A DNA stretch of 64,000 bases from Coturnix japonica. Taxonomy: Eukaryota > Chordata > Aves > Galliformes > Phasianidae. The notes under the pieces are model-generated. The model had not been told where the DNA came from, did no database searches, and saw only the letters and a list, made by a program, of their open reading frames with translations. The stretch covers positions 484,342-548,341 of the forward strand of contig NW_015439533.1 of assembly GCF_001577835.2 (NCBI RefSeq), written 5' to 3'. A program made the position numbers and the translations under genes. Below, one piece after another: positions 33,101 to 46,500 of this stretch (the first letter of the stretch is position 1; each line of letters opens with the position of its first letter).

Positions 33101-33920
33101 TGCTGCAGCACCCAAGGCAGGCCTGGCACCACAGCCTTCTGCTGCAGCAGAGGAAAGAGATGCGATATCACTGCTGAAGACCCGGATGCTGCCAGAGCCA
33201 CCTGTGCTGCAGGCCAAGCCCCCCATCACCAGCACCCCTCCACGCTCCCCTTTGCCCAAGGCACCGCGGGCCTTCCTGCCAGACAAGGATCCCTCCAGCC
33301 TCTACTCAGAGCCTCTGGACTCCGTCAAAGGCTTCCGGCCCAGGCTGGACCCGCTGTACGCAGACCCCATTGACAGCAAGGCCGCGGGGGCTGCGGATGG
33401 GGTGAAGCTCCGGGTGCTGTTCCCAGGTACCTGTGAGCAGGTGCGGGCCGAGGGCTGCAGCCCAGCACGGAAGGAGCACATCTACGATGAGCCCGAGGGC
33501 TGCGCGCCCCGTGTGCTGCCCGCTGCTGCCAGCATCTACGATGAGGCACGGCCCATAGGGGAGGCCTGGCGTACACAGGGCCATGATGGCAAGAGTGGCT
33601 ATGAGTACCCCTACAACCCCAGTACTGATGACTATTCAGTTCCTGCCTTCAAGGCCAAGGGTCCCAAGCCAGTGCCTGCTCCCAAGCCCCCAGCAACGTT
33701 CATCTCCAAATGTGCTGAAAGAAGTGAGGACCCTGGCAGGAGGCGAGGGAATGTTGCTCCTGAGAAGACGGCCATCAAACCTGGCCTGAACAGCAGCAAC
33801 AACAACAACACGGAGGTGCTGTACTGCCGGGTGGTGAAACCCCAGCTTGGGCAGAGAAAGGAGCAGTGTGTGGATGAGTGTAGCCTGTCACCTGTCTATG
33901 AGGACCTAGGAGAGATATAA
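27148..33920 (+). CDS. DOK1: Docking protein 1 (complete, five exons)
   Basis: DOK1 is a cytosolic/membrane adaptor phosphorylated by tyrosine kinases. It recruits RasGAP and other SH2 proteins and dampens Ras-MAPK signalling. Exons: 27148-27210, 27491-27790, 30900-31011, 31151-31323, 32859-33920; 1710 nt, 569 residues (human 481). The PH domain covers about 1-120 ([35 protein letters not shown]). The IRS-type PTB domain covers about 155-262 ([42 protein letters not shown]). The last exon carries docking tyrosines: YSEP (Y365), YADP (Y383), YDEP (Y425), YDEA (Y443), YEYP (Y464), YSVP (Y475), YCRV (Y538) and YEDL (Y563). YxxP sites are the RasGAP/Crk/Nck SH2 type. Pro-rich stretches ([18 protein letters not shown]) may bind SH3 domains. 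The start has good context (GGGATGG). It is convergent with M1AP and divergent from the OGA-like gene. Confidence 0.97.
27240..27465. repeat. Simple repeats in DOK1 intron 1
   Basis: Intron 1 (27211-27490) has (GGTC)n at about 27243-27258, (GGGA)n at about 27361-27392 and (GGGAC)n at about 27413-27456. The G-runs could form G-quadruplexes on the coding strand. Confidence 0.9.
28935..29565 (+). mobile_element. CR1 LINE 3' fragment in DOK1 intron 2
   Basis: It carries the CR1 reverse-transcriptase C-terminal and 3' UTR signature: GTGAGACCCCACCTGGAGTA, CTGGAGCACCTCCCCAGCAG, CAGCCTGGAGAAGAGGAGGC and the end GGTCCCTTCCAACCCAAACTG. The remnant frame reads [16 protein letters not shown]-like ([20 protein letters not shown]). 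It is sense to DOK1, 5'-truncated and not intact. Confidence 0.95.
30430..30640 (+). mobile_element. CR1-related LINE 3' fragment in DOK1 intron 2
   Basis: GAGGAAGTTCTTCTTTGAAA, GATACTGGGACGGGCTGCCC, TGTCCCTGGAGGTGTTGAAG and GATGATCTTAGAGGG match a CR1 3' region. It is sense to DOK1 and diverged. Confidence 0.85.
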
Positions 33921-34334
33921 TGTGCTGCTGCTCTGCACCTGCCTGGGGGGACTTTGGGGCCCAAAGTCAACACGGAGTGGCACAGGTGGCTGTGCTTCAT
34001 GGCCCGGCATGGGGCTGGGGGCTGTGTGGGATGGGGCAGAGCCCCTCCTACTTGTCAGCTCTGAGGGGCTGTGTCTCCCTGGGGCTGTCCCACACACCTG
34101 GGGTCAGAGTGCTGCACTGATGCTGGTGCTGCTCTGCTCCAGAGCCAGCCTCACTGACACCTGATGGGGCAGGAGGGTGGGCTCTGCACAGTGCCTGCTG
34201 TTTTGACTCCAGAGGCTCTGGCTGTGCTCTGCCTTCCTCTCTGGGCCAGCCACAGGGCTGAGATGCTCACTGCAGTGCCTGGGGGCTGCTTGTCATCAGT
34301 CTCCAAAAGTATTTTTATACAAAATTATTTTGAT

Positions 34335-34340
34335 ATTAAA
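34335..34340 (+). terminator. DOK1: Poly(A) signal ATTAAA of DOK1
   Basis: ATTAAA lies about 0.4 kb past the DOK1 stop codon and is followed by TTTTGTATGTCTTATGGTG, a T/G-rich stretch fitting a cleavage region. Confidence 0.65.
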
Positions 34341-34364
34341 ATTTTGTATGTCTTATGGTGAAGT

Positions 34365-36835
34365 GTTTGCATGTGGCACGTTAGGCACATAGGTGGGGAG
34401 ATGCTGGTGCAGTGTTGTGTGTGATGCCCAGCAGAGCAGTGTTCACTCTCATGCTGCCTGTACCAGAGCTACTGAGCTAAGAGGAGACCATAGCGACAGT
34501 AGGAGGGCAGCTCCAGCAGTGGCTAGGATGCCCTGATGCCAAGGGATTGAGGGATGTGAGAATTGGTCCTGCTGATGCTGTAGTGTGCTCGTCAGGACGA
34601 GGTATGTTGGGATGACCTGAAAAAGACTCTCCTGGCCAGGGCCAGGCTCAAGGTCTGTGCTGGAGTTCAGTGGCTGCTGATCACAGGTTCTCTGCTTAAC
34701 CTTGTGCATTCCTCTGCTAATTCCCCATTTATCCTCATGTGCTTTTGGAAGGCTGAGGATGGCGCAGTCTGAGTCCCACTGACTTTAATGGCAAATACTC
34801 TGATTGCACTGTTGATGAGGTGAAAGGTTTGGCTTTGACTCCTGTGTGTCTGGCCTCAGGCAGAAACCTGCACAGGGAAAAAATATGTTGCTCTTTTGGT
34901 GTTGGTAATGGTTGTGAGAGATTTTGTCTCCTCTGTGTGGGGCTATGCCAGCACCTTGGCGCTGCCTGTCCCTCAGTCTGTCTTGTGCTGCTGCTGGCTT
35001 CTGCTGGTTCATCTGCCTGCTGATGGAGATGGAAGCAGAAGTCTAATATTCCTGTGCAGAGGTCTAAGTGTGAATTCAGTAGCCCAAGCTCACACCCAGA
35101 GAGCCACAAACTGGTGGCAAGGTGTGCAGGGCTGCGCTTACATTCCCAAACTGGTGAGATGGAAGTGAGCAGTGGGCTCTGACGGGGTCTGTGATGTCTG
35201 GGTTTAAGGAGGAGCTTCTGTACCAGCACAGCAGTAACTTGAACCTATTTGTTACTGTTGTCCTGTGCTGCATCCTCTTCCCTGCTGGGGTTTTGCTGCA
35301 GGAAGCTGGATAAAGCCTCTGAGGTGTTTTGGGAACCTGGGAGAGGCTGATACAGTTCCTGCTCAGGACAGGTGTGTGCCTGCTCCTTGTGCACAGCTGT
35401 GGGGTGACCCCATGCAGCTGCATTGGCAGGGGGGTGAGGGGTGGACCTGCCCATAATCCTTCCTGGTGACTCCAGGCTTTAAAACTTGAATGATGAAGTG
35501 CAGCCTCCAAGAAGCTGAGCTCTGGGCTCCACCAAACACACTGTGGTGGGTACTTGCACATCTGCATCGCTGCAGTTGCTGTGTCTGAGGATACTGAGTG
35601 TGTCTGACCCAGCTTTCACTAGAAAGAATGGCAATGAAGAAGGAAAGTGCTCCAGTGTCTGTGCTAGAACCAGAACTTTCCCTGTAGCCCTGCACTTCTC
35701 CTGGGTAGGATGGGATATTTGCTCTTCTTGCTTCAACAGTGACATCCTCTCTCCGTTAACAGGCCCAAAACTAAGAGGTAAGCACACAAGGCACCATTCG
35801 TCTTCTGCATTTGTTCTGCTTTCTTTACAGGCGCTGCCACATGTCAGCAGTGTGTGCAGCCCAGAGAGCTCTTGCTGATCTGGAAAGCAATCCTTTTTCT
35901 GGCTCAGCATTGTAGGCCAGGCTTGCCATCTCCCTCGGGCTGCTGCTCTGTGCTCCAACTTTTCTCCTTTCTGGAAGCAGTTTAGGGTACCATAGGTGCT
36001 TTGAGAAAGCATAAGAAATAAGGCAGATACAGAGTGAACTTTTGGTCGTGGCCTTCCTGTAGCCAAATTTGCAGTGAATTCTAGGAGCAGATGACCTTGC
36101 TGAATTTTTGTCTGGATTAGGTTTATTCAGTCTGCCTTCTTTTGTTTCCTGTTGCCTTGCTTCCACTGTCTCCTTAGAATTAATTTCCATGTGTTGAGCA
36201 GTGAAGCAGCTGGGTGAAGTTCACAGATAGTCCTGGCACTTCTCAGTAATTGTGCCATGACTGAATGCAGTCTGCATACTTGGAGAACAGCATCCTGGTA
36301 TCGTCTGCCCTGTCTGGGTGCTAAGAGCCAGACTGCGTGGTACATAGAATGTCATTGGGATATCAGGCTTCCCTGTATGTGGACAGCCTTTGAGCCTTCC
36401 TGTTCTCCTTTGCTAATAGCCCAAACTCCACCTGAGAAATGTTACTGAGTACAGCAGGTCTAGCAGCTGTGGCTGAGATGAAGCAGCAGTCTTGGTCTCT
36501 GTAGGCCAGTTGGCAGATTTTATCAGGAGAAAAATACTTGGGAACTGGCAAATCCCAGCCATATTCTTCCCCTTGGTACCACCTTTTTCTGTTTCTAATT
36601 TCAGAAAACATGTCGTTTTATAACCACTTCCTCCTTCCGTATGGGGTCTTGGCATAGTGCAGGTGTGAGACAGTCGTTCTGCCAGGTTATTTTTTCCCAT
36701 ACTGGCATTAGGAACAGTACACACACGGTGACCAGGTGGAAGGCTCTTCAGAAGGAATGCCCAAACACTCACAGTTTTGTGATTTCTTTCCCCTTATCAT
36801 CCCTTTTCTCTCTTTGGGAGTTTCCCCTTTATTGT
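34365..36835. other. Convergent intergenic space between DOK1 and M1AP
   Basis: No exon, RNA gene or clear repeat was recognised. Frames on both strands lack family resemblance. The stretch lies between the two facing poly(A) signals at 34335 (DOK1) and 37253 (M1AP). Confidence 0.4.
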
Positions 36836-37018
36836 AGAGTCATAGACTGGTTTGAAAAGAATGATGATCCAGCCTGGCCTTGAATGCCTGCAGGGATGGG
36901 GCATCCACAGCCTCCTTGGGCAGCCTGATCCAAAGCGTCACCACCCCCTGGGTGAAAAACTTCCTCCTAAGATCCAACCTAAACCTCCCCTGCCTCAATT
37001 TAAAACCATTCCCACATC
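36836..37018 (-). mobile_element. CR1 LINE fragment
   Basis: The left end GAGTCATAGACTGGTTTG is followed by an internal jump to GATCCAGCCTGGCCTTGAAT, CATCCACAGCCTCCTTGGGC and CTAAACCTCCCCTGCCTCAA. It is a CR1 3' end in reverse, with an internal deletion near the tail. Confidence 0.9.
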
Positions 37019-37247
37019 TCATGAATGTGTAGAAAATAGGTAGCAATCGGAGCTTGTGGGTGAGCTGTGATCCCGGAGCAAACAGCTGTCTCTGTCCTGC
37101 CATTGCAGTCCTCCAGGAAGCATGATGCTGTGTTGTGCCCTTGGTCAACAGCAGCTGTTTCTCAGGAAGTAGAGGTCAGTGCTAGGATTGCTACACACTG
37201 TAAGCATTGTAGACCACAGGCAGTAAGGTAACATTTAGCAAGAGGTC

Positions 37248-37253
37248 TTTATT
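37248..37253 (-). terminator. M1AP: Poly(A) signal AATAAA of M1AP
   Basis: AATAAA on the minus strand (GTTTCAAAATAAAGACC) lies about 260 nt past the proposed M1AP stop codon at 37510-37512, with no competing gene. Confidence 0.6.
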
Positions 37254-37509
37254 TTGAAACAGAATGTTAGAACAAACTATGTGGAACACAAATCCCTGTT
37301 TGTGTGCAGTGTCCAGGAAGCCCAGTGATGCTGCCCCACATCAGTTAAGTTGCACTGTCCTCAGCTCCTGCTCTGGCAGGGGCAGCTGTTCTGTATATGC
37401 ACTGAAGAACTGGGGCTCGCTCAGCTCTCTGGAAAGCTGCAGGCCAACTCCCTGTATTTGCTAAGCCTCGCCAAAATGTACTGGCCATGCTTGCTTGCAG
37501 CACAGTCCC

Positions 37510-40500
37510 TTATGTGCAGATGGACCATAAGATGGTATGCTTCCAAGCAACAACTGGCAGGGAGAAAGGTGCTGTGCTGAGATCCAGCTGCAGCGGGTTA
37601 CTGCATTGTGCAGGAGTCAGCCAGGACACTGCTGCTAGCCTGGCACTTTCTGCAAATACATCCATGAGCTTGGGAGTTGGACAGGGAGGCCACTGTGGAA
37701 GTTGACAAATCAGTATTGTAATGGACAGTGCTGCTCTGGGGGACAGCATGCTCCGAAAGTCCTGTTTTATGCTTATTCAGAACACTGTCAAACCTTCTGC
37801 AGGATGAGGGTGGCTTGACGTTCCTGTATAGCCCAGCTTCCCCACCACACTACCTTGCAGTTCTTCTGCACTCACTGACATTAATCTGTGGTTTGTGGGC
37901 TGCACTCGTCTGTTCTAAAGAATGTAATTTGAGGCACGTTGGTGATGTGTGCTGAAATATCAGGTGTTGTAGGGGACAGCTGAACAGCAAGAGGCCAAGA
38001 AACCCTAGCAAAGCAAGCTTCCTGCCAACTGATTTAGTGACAAACAAAACCATAAAACAAGGAGCAACAAACAGTGAGAAGAACCCATTTGACTTCAGCC
38101 AGGCTCAGTGTCTTGCCTGTCTGCTTCTGGCTCAGATGCCAAGCCATTAAATGCATGAGAGCTGGCACCATGGGGTATCTTCACTGCAGGATCTTGTCAT
38201 CCTCTGTGGGGAGGAAGGAGGGTGTGCAGGAGTCTCTCCTCACCACTGCTGGTCTGAACAGTTGGGCAGGAGAAGGAGCCATCAGAAGGGGTGCCACTGT
38301 GGCTTTGGCTCTGCTCTGATGCTGCAATGCAGGGATGAAATATTAATGTCACAGAATCACAGAATTGTAGGGGTTGGAAGGGACCTCTAGAGATCATCGA
38401 GTCCAACCTCCCGGCCAAAGCAGGTTCCCTTTACCAGGTCGCACAGGTAGGCGTCCAAGTGGGACTTGAATATCTCCAGAGAAGGAGACTCCACAACCCC
38501 CTGGGCAGCCTGTTCCAGTGAAATGTCCTTTGTGGAAGGAGGGCTTATCTTATCCAAGATTTCACTGCATGCTGCCTCATTGTGTTTGCATGGGCCAGAT
38601 GTTCAGCACCAATCTCCTCAATAGTGCAAGCACTCACCTCTCTGCTTCTACAGCTGTAAGTGAATGCTGCCCATGTCATATGCTGGCCTCCCTGTCCCAT
38701 CATGGTATCAGGGAGCTGCCCTCTTCCCTTCTGCAGGAAGCAGATCAGGAGGACAAGATAAGATGGTCAAAGACAAGAGCCGTACCTGCTTTGGCTGGTG
38801 CCGCTCCGGTCGCTGGTCCCTGGGCTGGGGCTGCTGCCTGTGCAGTGGTCTGTACAACATACTTTTCAGGTATTTATAGAGGTTGCTTTTCAGGTGTAAG
38901 GGATTATAAGCAACTTCCACTTCTAAGCTGTTCAGGGCACTCTGCTCAGACAGAAAAAAGAATCCGGTGGCAATCAGATGTGACAAGTGGATGGAGGCCT
39001 TATTTTTATTATCATCATTTATTAGTGGCTGTCTTTTTGTTTGTTTGCTTGTTTTTTTCTGGGGCAGCATTTTTTGCAGGGATGGCTTTACGATGGCTGT
39101 ACGATATATTGTCTGCTGAGAAGAATTCCTTGAGTGCTCCATCATACACCGGCTGTCACTGGATATTTGTGTGATTCTGTGATTTTCACAGCCTACTCTG
39201 TTCACCTGCTAAGCCCTATAGTGAGAGCCCTGCCCTTCCTGAAATCACCTGAAGCAGAGCCAGAAAACTCAGAACGTGTGGATGCACAACAGGAATTACA
39301 GAAGTCTGAATATATCAGAAGAAACAGAGATACCTTATGTGTTGATTTATCTTATGTACAAAGAACATACTGTAGTAAGGGAGATAAATACATCTTCAGT
39401 AGCATCTGCTTGTTCTGTGCACGGAGGCTGACTGTTAGCCTGATTCTCTGTTTGTATAGCTGGCATTCCTGTCACAGATTTTTGTGTAGGGTCATCAGTG
39501 ACTTACCTCTATAGGGCTCTGTACTCTCTCAGGTTGCTCAGCAAGGAGGGCTGGGAAGGCTGACGGCATCAAGAGCTCTCTGACAGCCACTGGCTTGACG
39601 AGCAGAGTGGCAGAGTCAGAAGGGACAATGATGTAGTAGGAATGCACCGCAACGTTCCAGCTTGGACAATTGTTCTGTGGCTCATGTTTGGCCAAAAGCA
39701 TCCACTTCCTTTTCTAAACAGCAAAAGCCAAAACCAACATGTAAAATGTGTAAGCTTTCTTCAGTGCATTCGCTGTGAGGCCACTACTATGCACAGCCCA
39801 ACTTTCTTAAATGAGTGCCAGACAATTCTTGTCAGTAATGGAAAGTCCTCCACATCCCAAAGCCTTGGCTATTTTCATAGATAAAAATACTTGCCTAACT
39901 CCAACTCTGATTTTTCACTTTCTAGCCCCATTTCTGATGAGTTACAGTGCCTCTTTGATGTGTTGTAGCTTCTTTGCCATGGTTATGGTGACTGGAAAGA
40001 CTTACACACCCAATCCTGGCACGTGAGATGAAGTCATAAATTTTGAAAGATATTTCTGGTACAGGCTTGAAAGACCTTACTGGACATACACCAACAATTC
40101 CTTTCTGTGGCAATTCTTCCCCACGAGACTGCAGTTTTTACACTCACCAAAAGGCTGTGACATAGAGCATGGAAGCTGTGCTGGTTTAGCTCCAGTTCGT
40201 CCCAGTCTAGCTGCCAGCAGCTTGTGGGCTTGATGATGAAAGGCAGTCCATACAGTACAGATTCACAAACCCCTTCGGACTTCAGAGCTCTATAAACAAA
40301 CAGCTCATATTAAGCACAGCCAGACTGAAACTGCCAAGAAGACTGCATGGTGAAGATGATCTCAAGCAGCTATGGTTGTATCAGCTGCAATACAGCTACA
40401 AGCAGTATTTATTGCCACAGTGAAGCCCAACTGAAGTAAAGTCCAATTGCAGTGGAAAGTGCTGCCAGGGCTTTGTTGTTGGTCAGCACTGAATTTCGCA

Positions 40501-43500
40501 CTCTCCAGCACGCTGCCAGATTCCATTTCTTTTGTCAAGAGTATGCAGTGGAGCATATTCTGTCTTCATGCATTTTGAATACAAAACAGACTAGTAATTT
40601 TGCCTTTTGGGAGCCTGGCAGTTGCATCTCCTCCTATGTGATTTTAGCATATTATGGTTTTTCTACACTTCAACTGCTCCTACACACAACTAGCATCCCA
40701 CTTTAAGGTCTCTTCCAACCTAAGCTGTCCTGTGATTCTATGAATAGTTCATGCACCATTACTTAGCACTCTTCAAACACTGACAAGCTGAGAATCATTT
40801 TAAGAACAACTATACAGCAAGAAGTTCAGAAATCACACATTTTTACTAAAAACAAATCTTCCTGTTATTCTCTGTGCCTACCAGCAGAGCCTGCTGATGG
40901 GAAAGAAAACAAATTCCTATCTGAAGTTATGCAGCAGTGTATGGGAAATTGGTAATCACAGCCTGAACCTCTGATTAATCAGCTGAGGCAGGTGTCGGCT
41001 CAGCTGTGGGAGCACAGGTGAGAGTAATGGAGCTGTGCTCCTGGAAGGGGTGGAGCTTGACTCCACCTCCTCTAGACCTCATTTAAGGGCTGACCACCAC
41101 TAAGGCAGCATCTCTTGGAGATTGCTCCCTGGTGGAGATTGCCTCAGCATTTCCCAGTGAAGGCATCCATATCGGTGAGTTTTTCCTCATAAATAACCTT
41201 TTGAATATCTGTTACCATCTTTGTATCATTCCACCTTACAAGCACTGTGAAGCTTCCGCTGCTTTTTTGCCTAGTAGTCAAGTAAAGAGATCAAGTTCTA
41301 GCAACCAGTTAATTGCTTCAGCCTCAGGGCCACGAAGATGATCAGGGGGCTGGAGCACCTCCCCTATGAAGACAGGCTGAGGGAGTTGGGTTTGTTCAGC
41401 CTGGAGAAGAGAAGGTTGCGGGGTGACCTCATTGCAGCTTTTCAATACCTGAAGGGAACTTACACCCAGGAGGGGAGTAAACTCTTGGAAAGGGCTGATA
41501 ATAGCAGGACTAGGGGAAATGGTTTTAAGTTAAAAGAGGGAAGATTTAGGTTGAATGCTAGGGGGAAGTTCTTCACTAGGAGAGTTCCTAGTGGCCCTGG
41601 AACAGGCTGCCCAGGGAGGTTGTGGATGCCCCATCCTTGGAGGTTGGACAGGGCCCTGGGCAACCTGATCTAGTAAACGTGTATGTTTGGTGGCCCTGCC
41701 AGGCAGGGGGGTTGGATCTACATGATCCTTGAGGTCCCTTCCAACCCGGGTCATTCTGTGATTTAGATAGTAGAAGAACAATAATAATGTATATGGAACA
41801 ATGGCCACAATCTGTAGGGCTTCACACTGGAAGGAATCAACTGTTGCGTGAATAAAACCTACTCTTTTAAATTCATGAAGTGCTGGCATTATGGTAACAT
41901 CTTTCTAGACTTTTCACACCTGTCAGTGCGTATGGGATGTACTTAATCCATAATGCCAAGAGATACAGCTAGTGGAAATGTTTTAGCCCAGAATTTTGCT
42001 GGCATTTTGAGTCCCAGGCACTTTATGTTGATATTACTGATTCCTAGTTGAAACTGCACAGAAAGCATGAATGCTATTATACCAAGCAAAAGATGTAATG
42101 ACACTTACTTTACAACCTGGAGTTTATATAGCATTGTAGCTGGCCAGGCTGTCATCTGGCAGGGTGAATTCAAATCAGCTGTTCTCAGGGTGCCATCAGT
42201 TGTCCCAGAAAGCAGAGCTGGGTCAATCAGTCTTTCTTGCAAATCACACTTCAGACACACTGGGAGAAGGGAGATGGGTTTAGATTGCTGGAAATATCAG
42301 TGTGTAACACATGACATGCCCAAGGCACTTAGAAGCAATACGTTAGTATTATCTAGCAACTGTGACTATGTAGTGAATAATAAAATCACAGAAAATCCCC
42401 ATCTGGAAACAACCCACAAGGATTTTTCCTCCAGGCTACAGTCAGGACTACCTAAGAGTTGAACCATGTCCCTCTCTGGAAGAACAACGATAAAGCCTGT
42501 GAAATAAGGCAACAGATTTTGCCACCAGAGAAGCTACCACATAATTGGTACATTGGTGAACCAACAAGTGCTTGGCAATCAGGCAGGCAAGCTCCAACCT
42601 TGCAGATGAGTGGCCAGCTGAAGATGGGGTAGAAATCACAGTGCATTCAGGGCTTCACTGCTTCCTGCCCATCTCCTCCAAGCTGAGTTTGTGGAGAAAT
42701 ACACCACGCTGAAGATACGAACTCTAGTGTAACTGGATATACAGCTGTACATAATTTCTCTGGCCTTCTAAAGACTTCTTCAGTTTGGGAAGGTGAAAAA
42801 AACCTGCTGTGACTTGGTTTGTCTCACTAGCTATAGTAATACTGCACAGCAAGTGTGAAATTAAATGTTTTGATGAAGAAAAATTCACCTTTGAGAAACA
42901 AAAACATAATGATCTGTGCCAGTCCGGAGGCCATTGTGGCAGCTACTACACAAATAAAGTCACACTAAGCCTTCTGATCTGCTTGCTAAGTATATATCTG
43001 CAAAAGCCACAGCACCTGTCTGTGCTTTGCTTACAGACAGAGACAGCTCACAGACCATTAGCAGAAAACAAGTGTGCTTCTGCTGCCATGGCAATGAGCG
43101 GTAACACATTAGAGACAATGGAGCAGCATGGAAGGAGCTGCTGGAAGAGCACATGCAGATTGCCAAGGCAGCACGGTGGTAACAATGTGGCCAACAAATA
43201 CTTACAGGAAGCATTTATGTCTGCTGTAGCTCTTGGTGCTTTCAGTGCTTGCTTACCTGAGTGTTAGGAGTTGGTTAGGAATTTGGACTTAAAGGGGAAA
43301 ACACACACGAAAAAAAAACATCAAAACACCAAACACCAACAGATAAAAATATGTGCCGAGCCTCTTTTAAAAACAGCCTTTATTTAAGTGCTCTGGCACA
43401 GACCTCTATCAAGCACAAGGAACATAATTTTAGAGTTATGAAGCTGAGACAGAAAGTCTCTGGCACTCAGTAAAGGCCCTTTTCGCTCTGATACAGTGCT

Positions 43501-46500
43501 ATAAAGTCACATGCTCTTCAAAGCACGTTTTTACTGCAGAATGGAAGCAACAGAATGTAACATCAACAGTCATGGGACACACCAACCCAGACACACTCTA
43601 AGCAGGTGGCAAAGGGCCTGGGTAACCTTTAAGATTATGGGCGTCAGGAGCTCTCTGCAGAGACGGAGAGAAAATGAAATACTTAGATTTGGCTTGGGTG
43701 CGGTGCCACGGGTGAGGCCTCCAGATGGAAGGAGGAGATGCAGATGTTCCCTCTCTGAGCCACAATCATGAAGCCATGTTTTAAACAGCATCTCCAAGCT
43801 GATGACATTATCCTCTATGGTTTGCAGATCAATGTCCATTCCGAGGATTGCAATATCTGCAAGAAAAAATGGCAAAAATGCATGCAAAAATATTTTCAGA
43901 CATAAAAATGAACAGCCTTCTGCATTTTGCAGTACACTAAACCCCCATTAGCTCTTCAAATGCCTTCATAAAGGAGATGCTTCAGAAGCCACTATTGCAT
44001 AAATCACAGCACAGCACTGTGACACCTGCCCTCTTAGAAGTGATCTGCTATAAGCTGAAGGTTTGTATAAGAAATCAGAATCTGCAAAACAGAAACGCTA
44101 CTGTAATTAGGAATTTTGTAGAGTGAAACACTACTCCTCATAAAGAAGATGGATGTTACAATGCAGAAACAACTAAATTGCTAAACACCATCAATACTAG
44201 GAGCAGCTAGTTACAGAACTGAAGCAAAACTTGACCTGGAACTGACAAAGTGGACATGGTTCAGAACATTACTGTTGAAGTGTTGCTTGGTAACAGCAAT
44301 CACAAAGCAGAAGATCCTTGCAGATAACAACAGAGTCCAAACTATCCATCATTGTTACATTTTGTTTTGAAGAAGAGCAATGCATAACATTATGAGAATT
44401 CTTCAGAAGAAATTAAAAAGAGGAGTTAAAAACTCAGCCACCATTTCGAGGTGCAGAATGTACACGATCTGTCACCTACATTTAGAAATGGGCAAATGCA
44501 GATTGGAGGGCAGCGTCAAGGCGGCTACAAACAAAATGAATCCCTCTCAAGAAAGAAAGAAAGAAACAAACAACAAAAAAACCATAACACTCTCAAATAA
44601 TAACCCAAGGCTGTGTTAAAGAAGCTGTCATAAAGTCTAGCAGATTCAATTAATTTTAAAAGGTATAAGATAAAGTCAGAAAAAGTGGAAAAAAATAGAG
44701 GCTGATAACCAACTTGCAAAACATGTATGATGTGTATGTAATACAGCCTTTGTAAACACAGGAGAAACAGTCAGGTAGCATTAATGGCACACAAAACTAA
44801 GATGTGAAATAAGTATTCCGAGACAAGTAGCAGGAAAAGCCCTTTTTTGCAGATGTTTATCAGTTCAGCTGATGATTAAAATACAGTGCTACATTCATGT
44901 GCAATGAGAAATCCTTTCCTTATGCATTTGTATTTACAGGTTGCAAACATAACACTGTGCATCCTCTCCTGCATTAAAAAAAAACAAGATGGAAGTTTAT
45001 TAATCTCCCCGACATAATGAATAATATAAAATTGATTTAGGGGCTAAAATAATGACTGTAGAGCAATTCTTCAACTGTCTGCAAATTGTGACTTGTAGTG
45101 CAGCCATCAGAACATGACGGCCTACCCAGTGCTTCCCCTTGCAGCCCTGAGGAAGGCACTGGGTTTGTGCGGGCTGTACTTTTGCAGCCCACCTACCATG
45201 GGAGGTGCCTCACAGTGTCTTTGGTGCTGAGAGCTTTCCCTTCTCAAGTCCCAGTCTGACTGCCCTGGGCTGCAAGGACTATATATATGTACTTTTTTCC
45301 TGTAGCAGCTCTTGTATATAAGTCTAGCTTAAGAATGTTACCATGCCTTGCACCTGTCTTTTCAATGCTTGTGGAAATTTGAGTTCCTCTCTGGAGCAGT
45401 GCTGGAGGATACCCCAAGAGGGAGGAAATTCCTCATTTTACTCTGGAGACAGCTCCTGGTTAGCAGTTATTACCTCGGTCCGGCTCTGGATTTGTGTAGG
45501 ATTTGTGTTCCAGTTTCCCTGCAGAGTGCACTGATGTAGAACATGCACTTGGAGAGCTTGCTGGTTGTGCTACAGCTGTGAGGAACTCCCTAGTTTTCTT
45601 AGGCTTAGATGTTTGCAAATGGCATCAGCAGTATGGAAGACAAAGCACCAGAAAATGTATGTCATTCAATTTGACAGATGGTGTGTACACAGGTGACAAG
45701 GGGAATTACCTGTGTTTTAAATGACAGTGTTTTGGGGCTGGTAAATACTTTAGTTCTTGACTCAGTAAATATATGTATATATCATTACATTTCACTAACA
45801 GATATGTAGCTACTTACACATCCTAAGTTAGCACAATAGATAGCAATTGTAAAAATAAATTCATTGCATTCATTGGTGTCTGGAGTAAAACTGGGTTGGG
45901 ATGCTGACACCTATGTGTGATGGCTGCAGAAGTCCCTGAACGCCAGGTGTATGAAGTGCCATTTATCGGTCAGCTGTCTGCAGAAAGCATATAGAAAAAG
46001 GTTCCCCAGGGCTTGCAGAAGATGGACTGTGTTCATAAAAAATGTATCAATGAGCTTCAGTGCTTGTTTTTTGTTTTCCCAAAAGACAGACAGAGCCAGC
46101 ATCTATGTGACATAAATATTAACTGCCACTTGCAAATGGTTTGGCAATATCCAAATGGCTTAAAGTGTTCATAATGGGGTAAAGACACAGTGATAATTCC
46201 CATGTTATCCATTAGAGCTCAGTTCTCTGCATTCCAGTGGCATTACAGCCACACACTACTCCTGTTGCAAAAGTCTTATGTATTGGTCTCTTTTTGGGAT
46301 TTATTATCTTTGTTCCAGTCTGCATTCTGCCAAAACCTAATATTCTATCACTGAAGAAACACCGTAGGTTTAGTCTCTGTCCCACAGAAGATCTGCTTTG
46401 CTGTTTTGAAAACCCAATCCTTACTTCTTGTCACACGGTCTTTGTGTAGAATTTCTACAGTCTATATCTCCATTTATTTTTTCATCCCAGATATTGAACA

